Shown here: one piece after another, positions 8,964 to 16,896 of the stretch
How positions within the stretch are numbered: the first letter of the stretch is position 1
Layout: every line of letters starts with the position of its first letter
Assembly: GCA_965205155.1 (NCBI GenBank)
Contig: OZ242033.1
Location: forward strand, 1,302,001-1,366,000
Source: Aldehydirespirator sp965205155
GTDB lineage: Bacteria > Actinomycetota > Acidimicrobiia > Acidimicrobiales > Aldehydirespiratoraceae
DNA length: 64,000 nucleotides
Direction of reading: 5' to 3'
Translations under genes and position numbers: made by a program
Notes under the pieces: model-generated
Told to the model about the DNA's origin: nothing
What the model saw: only the letters and a program-made list of their open reading frames with translations
Databases searched by the model: none

Positions 8964-9210
8964 GCACGAGTATCGATATTGGACCGAGTGGTCCGAAGAG
9001 GACGGCGAGTGGGTCGGCCTGTGCGACGGGTTCCCCTTGGTCAGCTGGCTGGATCCGGACCGACGGGCGGCGGAGGAGGGGATCCGGGCGGTGATCGCCG
9101 AGGCTGTCGAGCACTTGCGGGCACAGGGCAAGCCACTCCCCGAGCCCGGAGTGGAATGGCCCCCGCAGGGGCAGCGGCTCGCCGAGCAGCCAGCAAGCTA
9201 CCCGGGCTGA
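8956..9210 (+). CDS. hicB: HicB-like antitoxin
   Basis: An 84-residue partner of the upstream toxin, starting at an ATG inside the last codons of hicA. The sequence YRYWTEWSEEDGEWVGLCDGFP, then RRAAEEGIRAVIAEAVEHLR, is the partially degraded RNase-H-like fold of HicB antitoxins. A separate C-terminal helix-turn-helix or ribbon-helix-helix DNA-binding domain is not evident; the tail is proline-rich. It may therefore neutralise HicA without repressing the operon in the usual way. Identification rests on the fold pattern and on the neighbouring toxin. Confidence 0.7.
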   Translation: MAEHEYRYWTEWSEEDGEWVGLCDGFPLVSWLDPDRRAAEEGIRAVIAEAVEHLRAQGKPLPEPGVEWPPQGQRLAEQPASYPG

Positions 9211-9226
9211 GACAGCGCCGAGCCGG

Positions 9227-10273
9227 CTAGTCCGTGTCGCGTCGAAGATCGCGGTAGGCGGCTACTACGGGCTCCAGCTCCGCCGGGGTGGCGCCGTGCA
9301 TGATGACGGCGTCGCAGCCGAGGTCGAGTTGGTGCTGCACCGCTGCGGCGCACTGCTCGGGCGTGCCGGTGGCGGCCGGGGCGAGCCACTCGGAGGGGAT
9401 GACCTCGGCCAGTTGCTCGAGTTCTTCGGTGGTAGCCCCGGCGTCGATCGCTCCTCGGCGCGTCGCCACCAGCGGGTGCTCCCGGAATCGCTGGAGTGCG
9501 GCCGGGTCCCACCGGTTGGTGTTCACCAGCAGCTCCCCGTAGCCCTGCAGGTAGGTGGCCAGCCGCCCCACCGTCTTCATCATCCGGGCCTCGTAGGGCA
9601 GGTGGTCGCCGATGGTGGCGAAGCACGACCACACCCGCACCGCCGCGGGATCCCGGCCCGCACGCTCGGCCGCGGACCGCACCGTCTCAACGCAGCGCAC
9701 CACGGTCTCGTCGGTGAAGTAGGTGTGCAGGATCACCTCGTCGAAGCAGCGGCCCGCGAGCTTGAGCGTGTTCTCGCCGAAGGCGGCGAGGCTCATGGGC
9801 AGGTGCTCGTCGAGCGACGAGTCGAGACGCAGGAACGGGTAGCGCCCGGCCGGTCCGTCGTGGTTCACCACTGACTCGCCCCGGAACAGCCGGCGCATCA
9901 GCCCGGCGAAGTCCTCCATCTCGGCCGTCGTGATGTGGTTGATGCCCATCACGGTCTGCAGCAGCGGGACACCACGCCCGATGCCCAGCACGAAGCGTCC
10001 GCCCGTGAGGCTCTGCATCGTGCGGGCGAACCCGGCGGTCACCAGCGGATGGCGGGTGTTGCTGTTGGTGACGCCGGTCGAGATGGTGATCGTGTCGGAG
10101 ACTGCGGCCGCCGCCCCGCACTGCGCGGCCACCTCCTTCTTGTTGTAGCGCTCGGAGATGAAGACGGTTCCCAGCCCCAGCGCCTCGCCGTCTCGCACCT
10201 CCTGAAGCAGGTCCCGTGCGCTGCCGGGCTCGCCCGCCAGTGCGTAGAAGCCCAGTTCAGGGAACTCGCTCAT
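9227..10273 (-). CDS. LLM-class F420-dependent oxidoreductase (TIGR03857-like)
   Basis: A 348-residue luciferase-like monooxygenase-fold protein. It shows the TIM-barrel strand ELGFYALAGEP, the segment ISTGVTNSNTRHPL, and GGRFVLGIGRG typical of actinobacterial F420-dependent oxidoreductases. The substrate cannot be read from the sequence. The Met at 10273 is preferred over a start at 10372, because the upstream extension is proline- and arginine-rich and lacks family similarity. The next gene on this strand (glyoxalase-fold, ending at 10300) is 26 bp upstream, so the two probably form an operon. Confidence 0.85.
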   Translation of the reverse strand: MSEFPELGFYALAGEPGSARDLLQEVRDGEALGLGTVFISERYNKKEVAAQCGAAAAVSDTITISTGVTNSNTRHPLVTAGFARTMQSLTGGRFVLGIGRGVPLLQTVMGINHITTAEMEDFAGLMRRLFRGESVVNHDGPAGRYPFLRLDSSLDEHLPMSLAAFGENTLKLAGRCFDEVILHTYFTDETVVRCVETVRSAAERAGRDPAAVRVWSCFATIGDHLPYEARMMKTVGRLATYLQGYGELLVNTNRWDPAALQRFREHPLVATRRGAIDAGATTEELEQLAEVIPSEWLAPAATGTPEQCAAAVQHQLDLGCDAVIMHGATPAELEPVVAAYRDLRRDTD

Positions 10274-10299
10274 CGCCGTTCGCCTCCCCTGTGGGCGGC

Positions 10300-10749
10300 C
10301 TACTGGTAGAGGTGCGACGGGCTGCCGATTGGAACTTGGCCCGGCTCCGGGTTGGCCACCAGCACCTCGCACTCCATGCGGTCGGGATCGCGGAAGAACA
10401 GGCTGAGCTTGCGGCCGAAGTCGGTCACGGTGCCGTCGGTGGCGTCCGCGGCCATGAGCCGGGACCTGATCTTGTCGAAGTCGGCGAGGCTGGCCGCATG
10501 CAAGCCGATGTGGTCGAGCCGGCCCCGGCCGAACATCGGCGTCTGGAGGTCGGCCTGCTCGTTGCCCTCGATCTCGAACACGTTCAACTCTGTCGCCGGG
10601 CCGACGTTGATGACGGTCATGCGGGGTCCGCCCGGGAACTCCTCGCCGTCACTCTCGATGGTGGCTCCGAACATGTCGATGTAGAAGCGCTGCAGCCGGT
10701 CGGAGTCGTTGGTGATCACGGCCACATGATCAAGGCCCTGGGTGAGCAT
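10300..10749 (-). CDS. VOC-family (glyoxalase/dioxygenase fold) protein
   Basis: A 149-residue vicinal-oxygen-chelate protein. Two beta-alpha-beta modules are visible: GLDHVAVITNDSDRLQRFYIDMFG at the N-terminus (His and later acidic ligands) and RLDHIGLHAASLADFDKIRSRL, ending with FFRDPDRMECEVL. Members are metal-dependent lyases, isomerases or dioxygenases; the reaction is unknown here. The start at 10749 (MLTQGLDHVAV) is chosen because it begins directly before the first module; an upstream ATG at 10821 adds an unrelated leader. It is followed on the same strand by the F420 oxidoreductase. Confidence 0.8.
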   Translation of the reverse strand: MLTQGLDHVAVITNDSDRLQRFYIDMFGATIESDGEEFPGGPRMTVINVGPATELNVFEIEGNEQADLQTPMFGRGRLDHIGLHAASLADFDKIRSRLMAADATDGTVTDFGRKLSLFFRDPDRMECEVLVANPEPGQVPIGSPSHLYQ

Positions 10750-10962
10750 GGCGGACGTCCCTTCTGGCGTGTCGACGGACCTGGCCTTCTCGTGGAGCGT
10801 GGGAGCCCCTAGGCCCGTCAAGTCTGTCTACTGCTAACCGGCCGGATTGGCACGCCACCACAGGGTTGAACGACCCGTACGCCCCGGCCGTGATCGCATC
10901 CCCGGGCGCGCCGGAACCGGCCACTCCCCAGGTCCGGCACAGCGGCGGCCATAATCGTGCTC

Positions 10963-12294
10963 ATGGGGGGCGGCTCGCATCGGTACCGGCCAGGACCGGG
11001 CCTCCGTGGCGGCCGGCAGGCATGGCGGCGCGACCGTGCGCTCAGCGCGGTGCTGGTGCTGGTCGTTCTCGCCGGTGTGGCCGCGGTCGTGGGACTGGTC
11101 CTGCTCTGGCCGACCGGCGAGGGCCGCGACGCCGCCCGGGAGCGCGCCGACGAGATCGGCCTCACTTACGAGCGCCTGGCCGCCACCGTCACCGAGGTCA
11201 CCGACCGGGTGTGCAGCTACTCGTCGCCGGACGACCCGCAGGCGTGCAGGACCATCACCACCCGCGTCGATGAAGGCCCCGACCAGGGCACCCAGGTCGC
11301 CCTGCCGGAGTTCAACCTCGCCTACGACCGGGTCTCCATTCGGATCTCGCCCGGCGACAAGGTGATCGTCGGCTACGAGGCCTCCAACGACTACTACTTC
11401 TTCGTCGACCGCGACCGCCGCACGCCGCTGGTGTGGCTGGCCGGGCTGTTCGCCCTGGTGGTGGTGGCGCTCGGGCGCCTGCGCGGCGCCCTGGCCCTCG
11501 TCGGGATGGCCGTCACGCTGGTGGTGCTGATCGTCTTCGTCGCTCCCTCCGTGCTCGACGGCAACGATCCGGTGCTGGTGGCGGTGGTGGCCGCCGCGGT
11601 GATCGCGTTCGTGAGCCTGTACCTGACCCACGGCCTCAATGCGCACACCACCGTGGCCCTTGCAGGCACCCTCGCGTCGCTGGGACTCACCCTCGGGTTG
11701 TCGTGGGTCTTCTTCGGGCTCTCCGAGTTCACCGGCCTGGCCACCGAGGAGGGCCTGACCCTGCCCCTGATCGCCGGCGATGTCGACCTGGCCTCGCTGC
11801 TGCTGGGCGGGGCCATCATCGGTGCGCTGGGCGCGCTCGACGACGTGACGGTCACCCAGGTGGCCACCGTGGCGGAGTTGCGCTACCGCAGCCCCCACCT
11901 TCCGAGGCGCGAACTCATCACTTCGGGCATCAGGGTCGGGCGGGAGCACATCGCCGCCACCGTCAACACCCTGCTGCTCGCCTACGCCGGCGCGGGCCTT
12001 CCGCTGGTGCTGCTGTTCGCGGTGTCGGACCAGTCGCTGGCCATGGTGGCCAACTCCGAGCTGATCGCGGTGGAGATCGTCCGGACGTTGTGCGGCTCGC
12101 TGGGCCTGGTCGCGGCCGTACCGGTCACGACCGTGCTGGCCGCGCTGGTGAACGCCGGCGCCGGTACCCCGGAACCAGCCGAGCCGGCCGATGGGACTCG
12201 ACCGGGGGGCCAGGTTGCGGCCGAGTCAGCCGGTCCGGCGCCCGCGCCCCGATGGGAGGACTTCGCTCCCGATCAGGACGAGCCTCAATGGTGA
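10963..12294 (+). CDS. YibE/F-family integral membrane protein
   Basis: A 443-residue YibE/F-like membrane protein. One N-terminal transmembrane segment (ALSAVLVLVVLAGVAAVVGL) is followed by an extracytoplasmic domain of about 100 residues. About six or seven hydrophobic segments come next, including LASLLLGGAIIGALGALDDV, in which GALGALDDV is the family signature. The C-terminal 50 residues are proline- and acid-rich and probably cytoplasmic. Function is unknown; transport is often suggested. A GTG at 10957 could be used instead of this ATG. Confidence 0.85.
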   Translation: MGGGSHRYRPGPGLRGGRQAWRRDRALSAVLVLVVLAGVAAVVGLVLLWPTGEGRDAARERADEIGLTYERLAATVTEVTDRVCSYSSPDDPQACRTITTRVDEGPDQGTQVALPEFNLAYDRVSIRISPGDKVIVGYEASNDYYFFVDRDRRTPLVWLAGLFALVVVALGRLRGALALVGMAVTLVVLIVFVAPSVLDGNDPVLVAVVAAAVIAFVSLYLTHGLNAHTTVALAGTLASLGLTLGLSWVFFGLSEFTGLATEEGLTLPLIAGDVDLASLLLGGAIIGALGALDDVTVTQVATVAELRYRSPHLPRRELITSGIRVGREHIAATVNTLLLAYAGAGLPLVLLFAVSDQSLAMVANSELIAVEIVRTLCGSLGLVAAVPVTTVLAALVNAGAGTPEPAEPADGTRPGGQVAAESAGPAPAPRWEDFAPDQDEPQW

Positions 12295-12436
12295 AGCGAT
12301 CACCGTCGACTCTGTCGCCGGCCTGAGGCGTGCGACCACCCTGGAGCCGCCGGCCCAGTCAGAATCTCGGGTTCGTTCCGGGCCGTACAGCCACAGAACC
12401 GACCCGAGAATCAAGGGCGTCGGCGCGCCCGGCTGC

Positions 12437-12892
12437 TCAGCCGGGCTGCCAGATCATCAGCACCAGTTGCACCGTGAACAGGATCGACAGCAGGCCTGAC
12501 CCTGCCTCCAGGCGCTTCTCGGTCCCCGTCGACGCGTCCCCGGCGCCCTGTGCCTTCAGGGCGGGTCTGATCAGGCCGTGCAGGACGCCGACCATGGCTA
12601 CCCAGATCACGATGGCTGCGATCACCCAGCCCTCGGTCAGAGAGATCGCGTCCTCGGACATCTCGACCAGGGCGATCCCCAGCAGGCCGGCCACGATCAG
12701 CGCCGGCCCGTACAGGCGGCGGGCGTTGGCCGCCATGGCGACCACCAGGTGCTGATGACCGGCGCCGTCGGCAGCCCGCATCTGCTTGCGCAGCAGCGGA
12801 TGGACGAACACCGGTGCCAGAGCCACCAGCACTGTGAGAATGTGAAGCAACTCGACGATGTTGTAGGCGGTAGTGCCCGCAGCGAAGACCAT
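12437..12892 (-). CDS. small integral membrane protein (DUF2269-like)
   Basis: A 151-residue hydrophobic protein with about four transmembrane segments. The first (YNIVELLHILTVLVALAPVF) resembles the start of DUF2269-type membrane proteins, and others are at ALIVAGLLGIALVEM, WVIAAIVIWVAMVG and the C-terminal LLSILFTVQLVLMIW. It converges with the YibE/F gene. No function is assigned. Confidence 0.65.
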   Translation of the reverse strand: MVFAAGTTAYNIVELLHILTVLVALAPVFVHPLLRKQMRAADGAGHQHLVVAMAANARRLYGPALIVAGLLGIALVEMSEDAISLTEGWVIAAIVIWVAMVGVLHGLIRPALKAQGAGDASTGTEKRLEAGSGLLSILFTVQLVLMIWQPG

Positions 12893-12967
12893 GGGCCGAC
12901 TCTATCCCGATGACCGATGACCGGCCGGGTGGACCGCTGCGGTCCGCTCCGAGCCGAGACTCGTAGC

Positions 12968-14821
12968 ATGGTGGGCGTGCCGGACAGCGCCGCCGCGGCT
13001 GCAGCCGATCAAGCCGGTCTCCTGCTCGACCGGGCGGAGCTCGCCGAACGGGCCGACGTTCCCGCCTTCGTCGTGGACCTCGTGATAGAGGCCGGTCTGC
13101 TGGCGCCTCTGGACAACGGCTCCGAAGGCGAGCAGTTCGGCTCCGACGACGTCGAGATACTGTCTGCGGCCCGCACCCTGGTCGGCGAGGGCGTCGCCAT
13201 CGAGGAGCTGGCCGCGCTGGCCATGCGCCACGTCACCAATGTCGAGAACCTGATCGACGACGCCATCGACCTCCTCAAGCGCCACATCAAGCGGGACAGC
13301 CCGGACCGGGCCGAGCTGGTCGCCAGCGTGAACCGGCTCGTTCCGGTGGCCACCAAACTCGTGGTCGGCCACTTCGAGAGGACTCTCTGGGCCAGGGCCA
13401 TGGCCCGTGTAGCCGACGATCCTGCCATCGCGGCCGGCGCCATAGTGGTCAAGACTCGACACCTTGATCGGCGCGTCGATCCTCTCGCGGTCTACGCCTC
13501 GGCCGGTCCCGACCGCCTGCGAAGCGTGTGGCTGCGACCCGACCGAGGGGTGGGCCTGGCCGCCATCGGGGAGGTGGAGGCCATCGAGCCGACCGGCAAC
13601 GACCGTTTCTCGGCCGCTTCGGCGGCTCGGGCCGTGCTCGCAGCCCGGATCCGGCGCGAGGTGCTGCCAGAGGGGCCGGCACCGGTGCTGGTGGGCGGGT
13701 TCTCGTTCACCGCGAACAGGGGTGTCGCCGGCGACGGCTCGCAGCCGCCCAGCACCGACGGCAGCAGGAACCCGCACCGGGGCCCGTCGTGGCGAGGGTT
13801 CGGAGACTGCCGGATGGTGCTGCCCGAAATGACCGTTATCGATCGTGAGGACGGCACCTGGGTGCTGGCCGCAACCCGGGTCGGCCCCGACGGCGACGAG
13901 GCAGCCGCCGAGGCCGCGCTGGAACGGCAACTGGCAGCCTTCGAGGCGGAGCCGCTGCCGGCCACTGCCGACCCGGACGACTCGGCTGCAGCCTCTCCGG
14001 ACTGCGACCGTGACGACTACTACGAGGCTCTCGTCTCCGAAGCCGTCGCCGCCATCGGCCGGAGCGCCATTCACAAGGTGGTGCTGGCCCGCACGCTCAC
14101 GCTCGACCGGGGCCTCGACGTCGTGGCGGTCCTCGATCGACTCCGGCGGCGCAACCCGGCTTGCGCGACCTTCGCGTTCTCGGTCGGCGACACTACCTTC
14201 CTGGGGGCCACGCCCGAGGAACTGGTCACCCTCGACGGCTCCCGGCTGCACACCATCGCTCTGGCCGGGACCGCCCCACGCGGCGACAACCCCGACTCGG
14301 ATGAGCGTCTCGCCACCGGGCTGCTGGCTTCGGCCAAGAACCGGTCCGAGCACCGCTTCGTGGTGGATGGCATCACCGAGGCTCTGACCGGTCTGGGCCT
14401 GGTGGACCCGGCGCCGGCCGAGCCGGGACTGATGCGCCTCAGCCGTGTCCAGCACCTACGCACACCCATCACCGCACAGGTGCAGCGCCGGAGGACCGGA
14501 GCGAGCGACATGGATGTGCTGCGAGCCGTAGGCGTGCTGCATCCCACCGCAGCCGTCGGCGGCGCCCCCACCGGCGCCGCCCTGGAGTTCATCGCCCGCC
14601 ATGAGGGCTTCGATCGGGGCTGGTATGCGGCCCCGGTGGGATGGTGCGACCTCGACGGCAACGGCGAGATGGGCGTCGCCCTGCGTTGCGCGCTGACCGG
14701 GCCTGAAGGAGCCTGCCTCTTCGCCGGGGCCGGGGTCGTGGCCGACTCCGTGCCGGGGGAGGAACTCGAGGAGACGGCGTACAAGCTCCGGGCCCTGCTG
14801 GACGCCATCGACGAGCGCTGA
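12968..14821 (+). CDS. menF: isochorismate synthase with N-terminal MerR-like domain
   Basis: A 617-residue protein in one unbroken frame. The C-terminal two-fifths is a chorismate-binding isochorismate synthase: LGATPEELV, then GTAPRGDNPDSDERLATGLL with KNRSEH after it, HPTAAVGGAPTGAA and GEMGVALRC followed by FAGAGVV. It would convert chorismate to isochorismate for menaquinone. The first 170 or so residues do not belong to MenF. RAELAERADVPAFVVDLVIE followed by GLLAPL, a site reading FGSDDVEIL, and EGVAIEELAALAM look like a MerR-type winged helix with a helical extension. Such a domain is known at the N-terminus of some actinobacterial regulators and cyclases; here it would make a regulated or DNA-binding enzyme. 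The ATG at 12968 is chosen; GTGs at 12971 and 12977 are alternatives. It is the first gene of the men operon. Confidence 0.88.
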   Translation: MVGVPDSAAAAAADQAGLLLDRAELAERADVPAFVVDLVIEAGLLAPLDNGSEGEQFGSDDVEILSAARTLVGEGVAIEELAALAMRHVTNVENLIDDAIDLLKRHIKRDSPDRAELVASVNRLVPVATKLVVGHFERTLWARAMARVADDPAIAAGAIVVKTRHLDRRVDPLAVYASAGPDRLRSVWLRPDRGVGLAAIGEVEAIEPTGNDRFSAASAARAVLAARIRREVLPEGPAPVLVGGFSFTANRGVAGDGSQPPSTDGSRNPHRGPSWRGFGDCRMVLPEMTVIDREDGTWVLAATRVGPDGDEAAAEAALERQLAAFEAEPLPATADPDDSAAASPDCDRDDYYEALVSEAVAAIGRSAIHKVVLARTLTLDRGLDVVAVLDRLRRRNPACATFAFSVGDTTFLGATPEELVTLDGSRLHTIALAGTAPRGDNPDSDERLATGLLASAKNRSEHRFVVDGITEALTGLGLVDPAPAEPGLMRLSRVQHLRTPITAQVQRRRTGASDMDVLRAVGVLHPTAAVGGAPTGAALEFIARHEGFDRGWYAAPVGWCDLDGNGEMGVALRCALTGPEGACLFAGAGVVADSVPGEELEETAYKLRALLDAIDER

Positions 14822-14882
14822 CTCGTGACCGCTGGCGCCCGACCCGCGACCCAGCCATGACCAGCGCCGGCGCACGCGGATC

Positions 14883-16841
14883 GTGACCGAAGCCGTCTAC
14901 GACACTGTCGCGGCCTTCGCGGCCCGGCTGGCAGCACTGGGTGTCACCGACGCGGTGGTCAGCCCCGGATCGCGCTCGACTCCGCTGACTCTGTGCTTCG
15001 ACGCCCAGCCCGGGATCCGCACCTGGATCCAGCTCGACGAACGTTCCGCCGGATTCTTCGCCCTCGGTATGGGCCGGGCCTCGGGCCGGCCCGCGGTGCT
15101 GGTGTGCACCTCCGGCACCGCCGCCGCCAACTACCTCCCCGCGGTGGTGGAGGCCTCCCACGCGGGCATTCCCATGATCGTGTGCACCGCCGACCGTCCC
15201 ACGGAACTGCGGGGCCGGGGCTGGGGTTCGCACCAGACCATCGACCAGGTGGGCCTGTACGGCGCTGCGGTGCGCTGGAGCATCGACCTGCCGGTGCCCG
15301 GCGACACCGGTCCCGGTTCCGCCGTCGGATGGGCCGAGACGGCCGTCGCGTCGGCGTCGGGCCGCGACTCCGGGCCGGTCCATCTCAACTGGCCCCTGCG
15401 GGAGCCACTGGAACCGGAGTCGACCGTTCCGGTGCCGGTGGCATCGGGTGCGGACATCGGAGCTAGGCCCGTTGCCGGGGACGATGACCGGGGTCCGGCA
15501 GAGGTTCGGGAGCGTGCTGGCGCGTCCGCGGACCGCTGGCGCGTTGTCGGGGACGATGACCCGGATCCGCTGGCCGAATTGTCCGAGTTGGCCGGGATCG
15601 TCGCCGAGTGCGAGCGGGGAGTGGTGGTGGCTGGGCCGTGGCCGGGCTGGGGGCTGGATCAGGAGCTGCGCTGGGCCGCCGAGGCGAAGCGGTTCGCGGC
15701 TTGGGCCGGCTGGCCTCTGCTGGGGGAGCCCATCACCCACGTCCGCGGGGACTCCCATGTGGGTGACGGCCAAGGGCGGCCCAACGATGTGGGCGACGGC
15801 AGAGGGCGGCCTGATGACGGGGGCGGTGTCGGAGGGCGGCCGCAGCGGGTGATCGCTACCGCCGATCACCTGCTGGCCGACGAGGCCCTCGGCGAGGCGC
15901 TGCGCCCCGATGCGGCCGTCCTGGTCGGGCGCACCGTGACCACCAAGCCGGTCAGGCTGTGGCTGGAGCGCACCCGGCCCCGACACGTCGTGCTCATCGA
16001 CCCCGAGGACCGCTGGGAGCACGCCGTGCTCCGGCTCACCGGCCATGTCCCGGCCTCCCCGGAGGCACTGCGTTCGATCACCGCCAACGCCGCTCCGGCG
16101 GGCCGCGACCGCGACCGCGGCTGGCTCGCCACCTGGTCGAAGCTCGACCGCGCCGCCCGAAACGCCATCGGTGGAGCCATCGACGGAGTGGTCGCCGACA
16201 GCCCGCTGCTGTCGGCACGAACTGCACGAGCCCTCGTCGATGCCCTGCCCGCCGATGCGGTGCTGGTTGCGACCAACTCGATGCCGGTCAGAGATCTCGA
16301 CGCCTTCGTCTTCGAAACCAGATCGGTCACGTGTTACGCCAACCGGGGTGCGGCCGGCATCGACGGCACGGCGTCCACGGCTCTGGGCATCGCCGCGGCC
16401 GATCCTTCCAGGACCGTGGCCCTCTACACCGGGGACCTGGCGTTGCTCCACGATCTGGGCGGCCTCGCCGCGGCGACCCGCCTCGGGCTGCACCTGATCG
16501 CGGTGTGCGTGGACAACGACGGCGGCGAGATCTTCTCGCTACTGCCGGTGGCCGACACCATCCCGCACCAGGACTTCGAGCGCCTGTTCCGCACCCCGCA
16601 CGGCCTCGACCTGTGCAGCCTCGACGGATTCGCCGGCATCCGTGCTGCACGCGTCTCCACGGCCGGTGACTTGAGCAGCGCAGTGCGTGCCGCGGCGTCG
16701 ACGCGGGCGCAGGGCGTCGACCTGCTGGTCGTCGACATCGACCGCGACGACGACGTGGCCCAGCGCCGTGCCCTGACCGTCGCGGCCCAGCAGGCCGCCC
16801 ACCAGGCCTTGGCCTCCGGGCGGGTCCCCGATGGTCCCTGA
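14883..16841 (+). CDS. menD: 2-succinyl-5-enolpyruvyl-6-hydroxy-3-cyclohexene-1-carboxylate synthase MenD
   Basis: A 652-residue thiamine-diphosphate enzyme that joins isochorismate and 2-oxoglutarate in menaquinone synthesis. The N-terminal domain has VVSPGSRSTPLTLCFDAQPG, the catalytic glutamate region LDERSAGFFALG and CTSGTAAANYLPAVVEA. The cofactor-binding C-terminal domain has NRGAAGIDGTASTALGIAA and CVDNDGGEIFSLLP. It is 70-100 residues longer than most MenD proteins. The extra length lies in the middle domain as two in-frame duplications (15471-15569 and 15757-15842). The start is a GTG. Confidence 0.93.
   Translation: MTEAVYDTVAAFAARLAALGVTDAVVSPGSRSTPLTLCFDAQPGIRTWIQLDERSAGFFALGMGRASGRPAVLVCTSGTAAANYLPAVVEASHAGIPMIVCTADRPTELRGRGWGSHQTIDQVGLYGAAVRWSIDLPVPGDTGPGSAVGWAETAVASASGRDSGPVHLNWPLREPLEPESTVPVPVASGADIGARPVAGDDDRGPAEVRERAGASADRWRVVGDDDPDPLAELSELAGIVAECERGVVVAGPWPGWGLDQELRWAAEAKRFAAWAGWPLLGEPITHVRGDSHVGDGQGRPNDVGDGRGRPDDGGGVGGRPQRVIATADHLLADEALGEALRPDAAVLVGRTVTTKPVRLWLERTRPRHVVLIDPEDRWEHAVLRLTGHVPASPEALRSITANAAPAGRDRDRGWLATWSKLDRAARNAIGGAIDGVVADSPLLSARTARALVDALPADAVLVATNSMPVRDLDAFVFETRSVTCYANRGAAGIDGTASTALGIAAADPSRTVALYTGDLALLHDLGGLAAATRLGLHLIAVCVDNDGGEIFSLLPVADTIPHQDFERLFRTPHGLDLCSLDGFAGIRAARVSTAGDLSSAVRAAASTRAQGVDLLVVDIDRDDDVAQRRALTVAAQQAAHQALASGRVPDGP
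15471..15570 (+). repeat. in-frame 72-bp-offset direct duplication inside menD
   Basis: The sequence at 15471-15498 recurs at 15543-15570 with about 24 of 28 bases identical (both contain GGGGACGATGACC). The offset of 72 bp keeps the frame and places two GDDD-containing peptides 24 residues apart in the MenD middle domain. Confidence 0.7.
15757..15842 (+). repeat. three 30-bp tandem repeats inside menD
   Basis: Three imperfect 30-bp units, each ending AGGGCGGCC or similar. They encode the ten-residue series HVGDGQGRPN, DVGDGRGRPD and DGGGVGGRPQ. The segment is glycine-rich and lies between the middle-domain strands of MenD, where it probably forms a surface loop. Confidence 0.85.
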
Positions 16842-16846
16842 GCAAT

Positions 16847-16889
16847 CTGTGTGCGGCTATTCGCCAATAGAGCTGGGAACCGCACACAG
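16847..16889. repeat. nested palindrome between menD and menH
   Basis: The outer arms CTGTGTGCGG (16847-16856) and CCGCACACAG (16880-16889) are perfect complements. Inside is a second perfect hairpin, CTATT-CGCC-AATAG (16857-16870). It begins six bases after the menD stop and ends just before the likely menH start. The core TATTCGCC..TAG is shared with the palindrome at 19046. It could attenuate transcription or mark a processing site. Confidence 0.7.
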
Positions 16890-16896
16890 TTCGAGG

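Noticed and set aside
15757..15842. Possible CRISPR-like array in the 30-bp repeats
   Set aside because: The units are contiguous without spacers and lie in frame inside menD.
14589..16493. A 634-codon open frame on the minus strand opposite menF and menD
   Set aside because: It is a high-GC shadow frame; the sense strand carries clear enzymes throughout.
16831..16896. Earlier menH start at 16831 inside menD
   Set aside because: The added residues have no family similarity and cross the nested palindrome; GTG 16897 gives the expected N-terminus.
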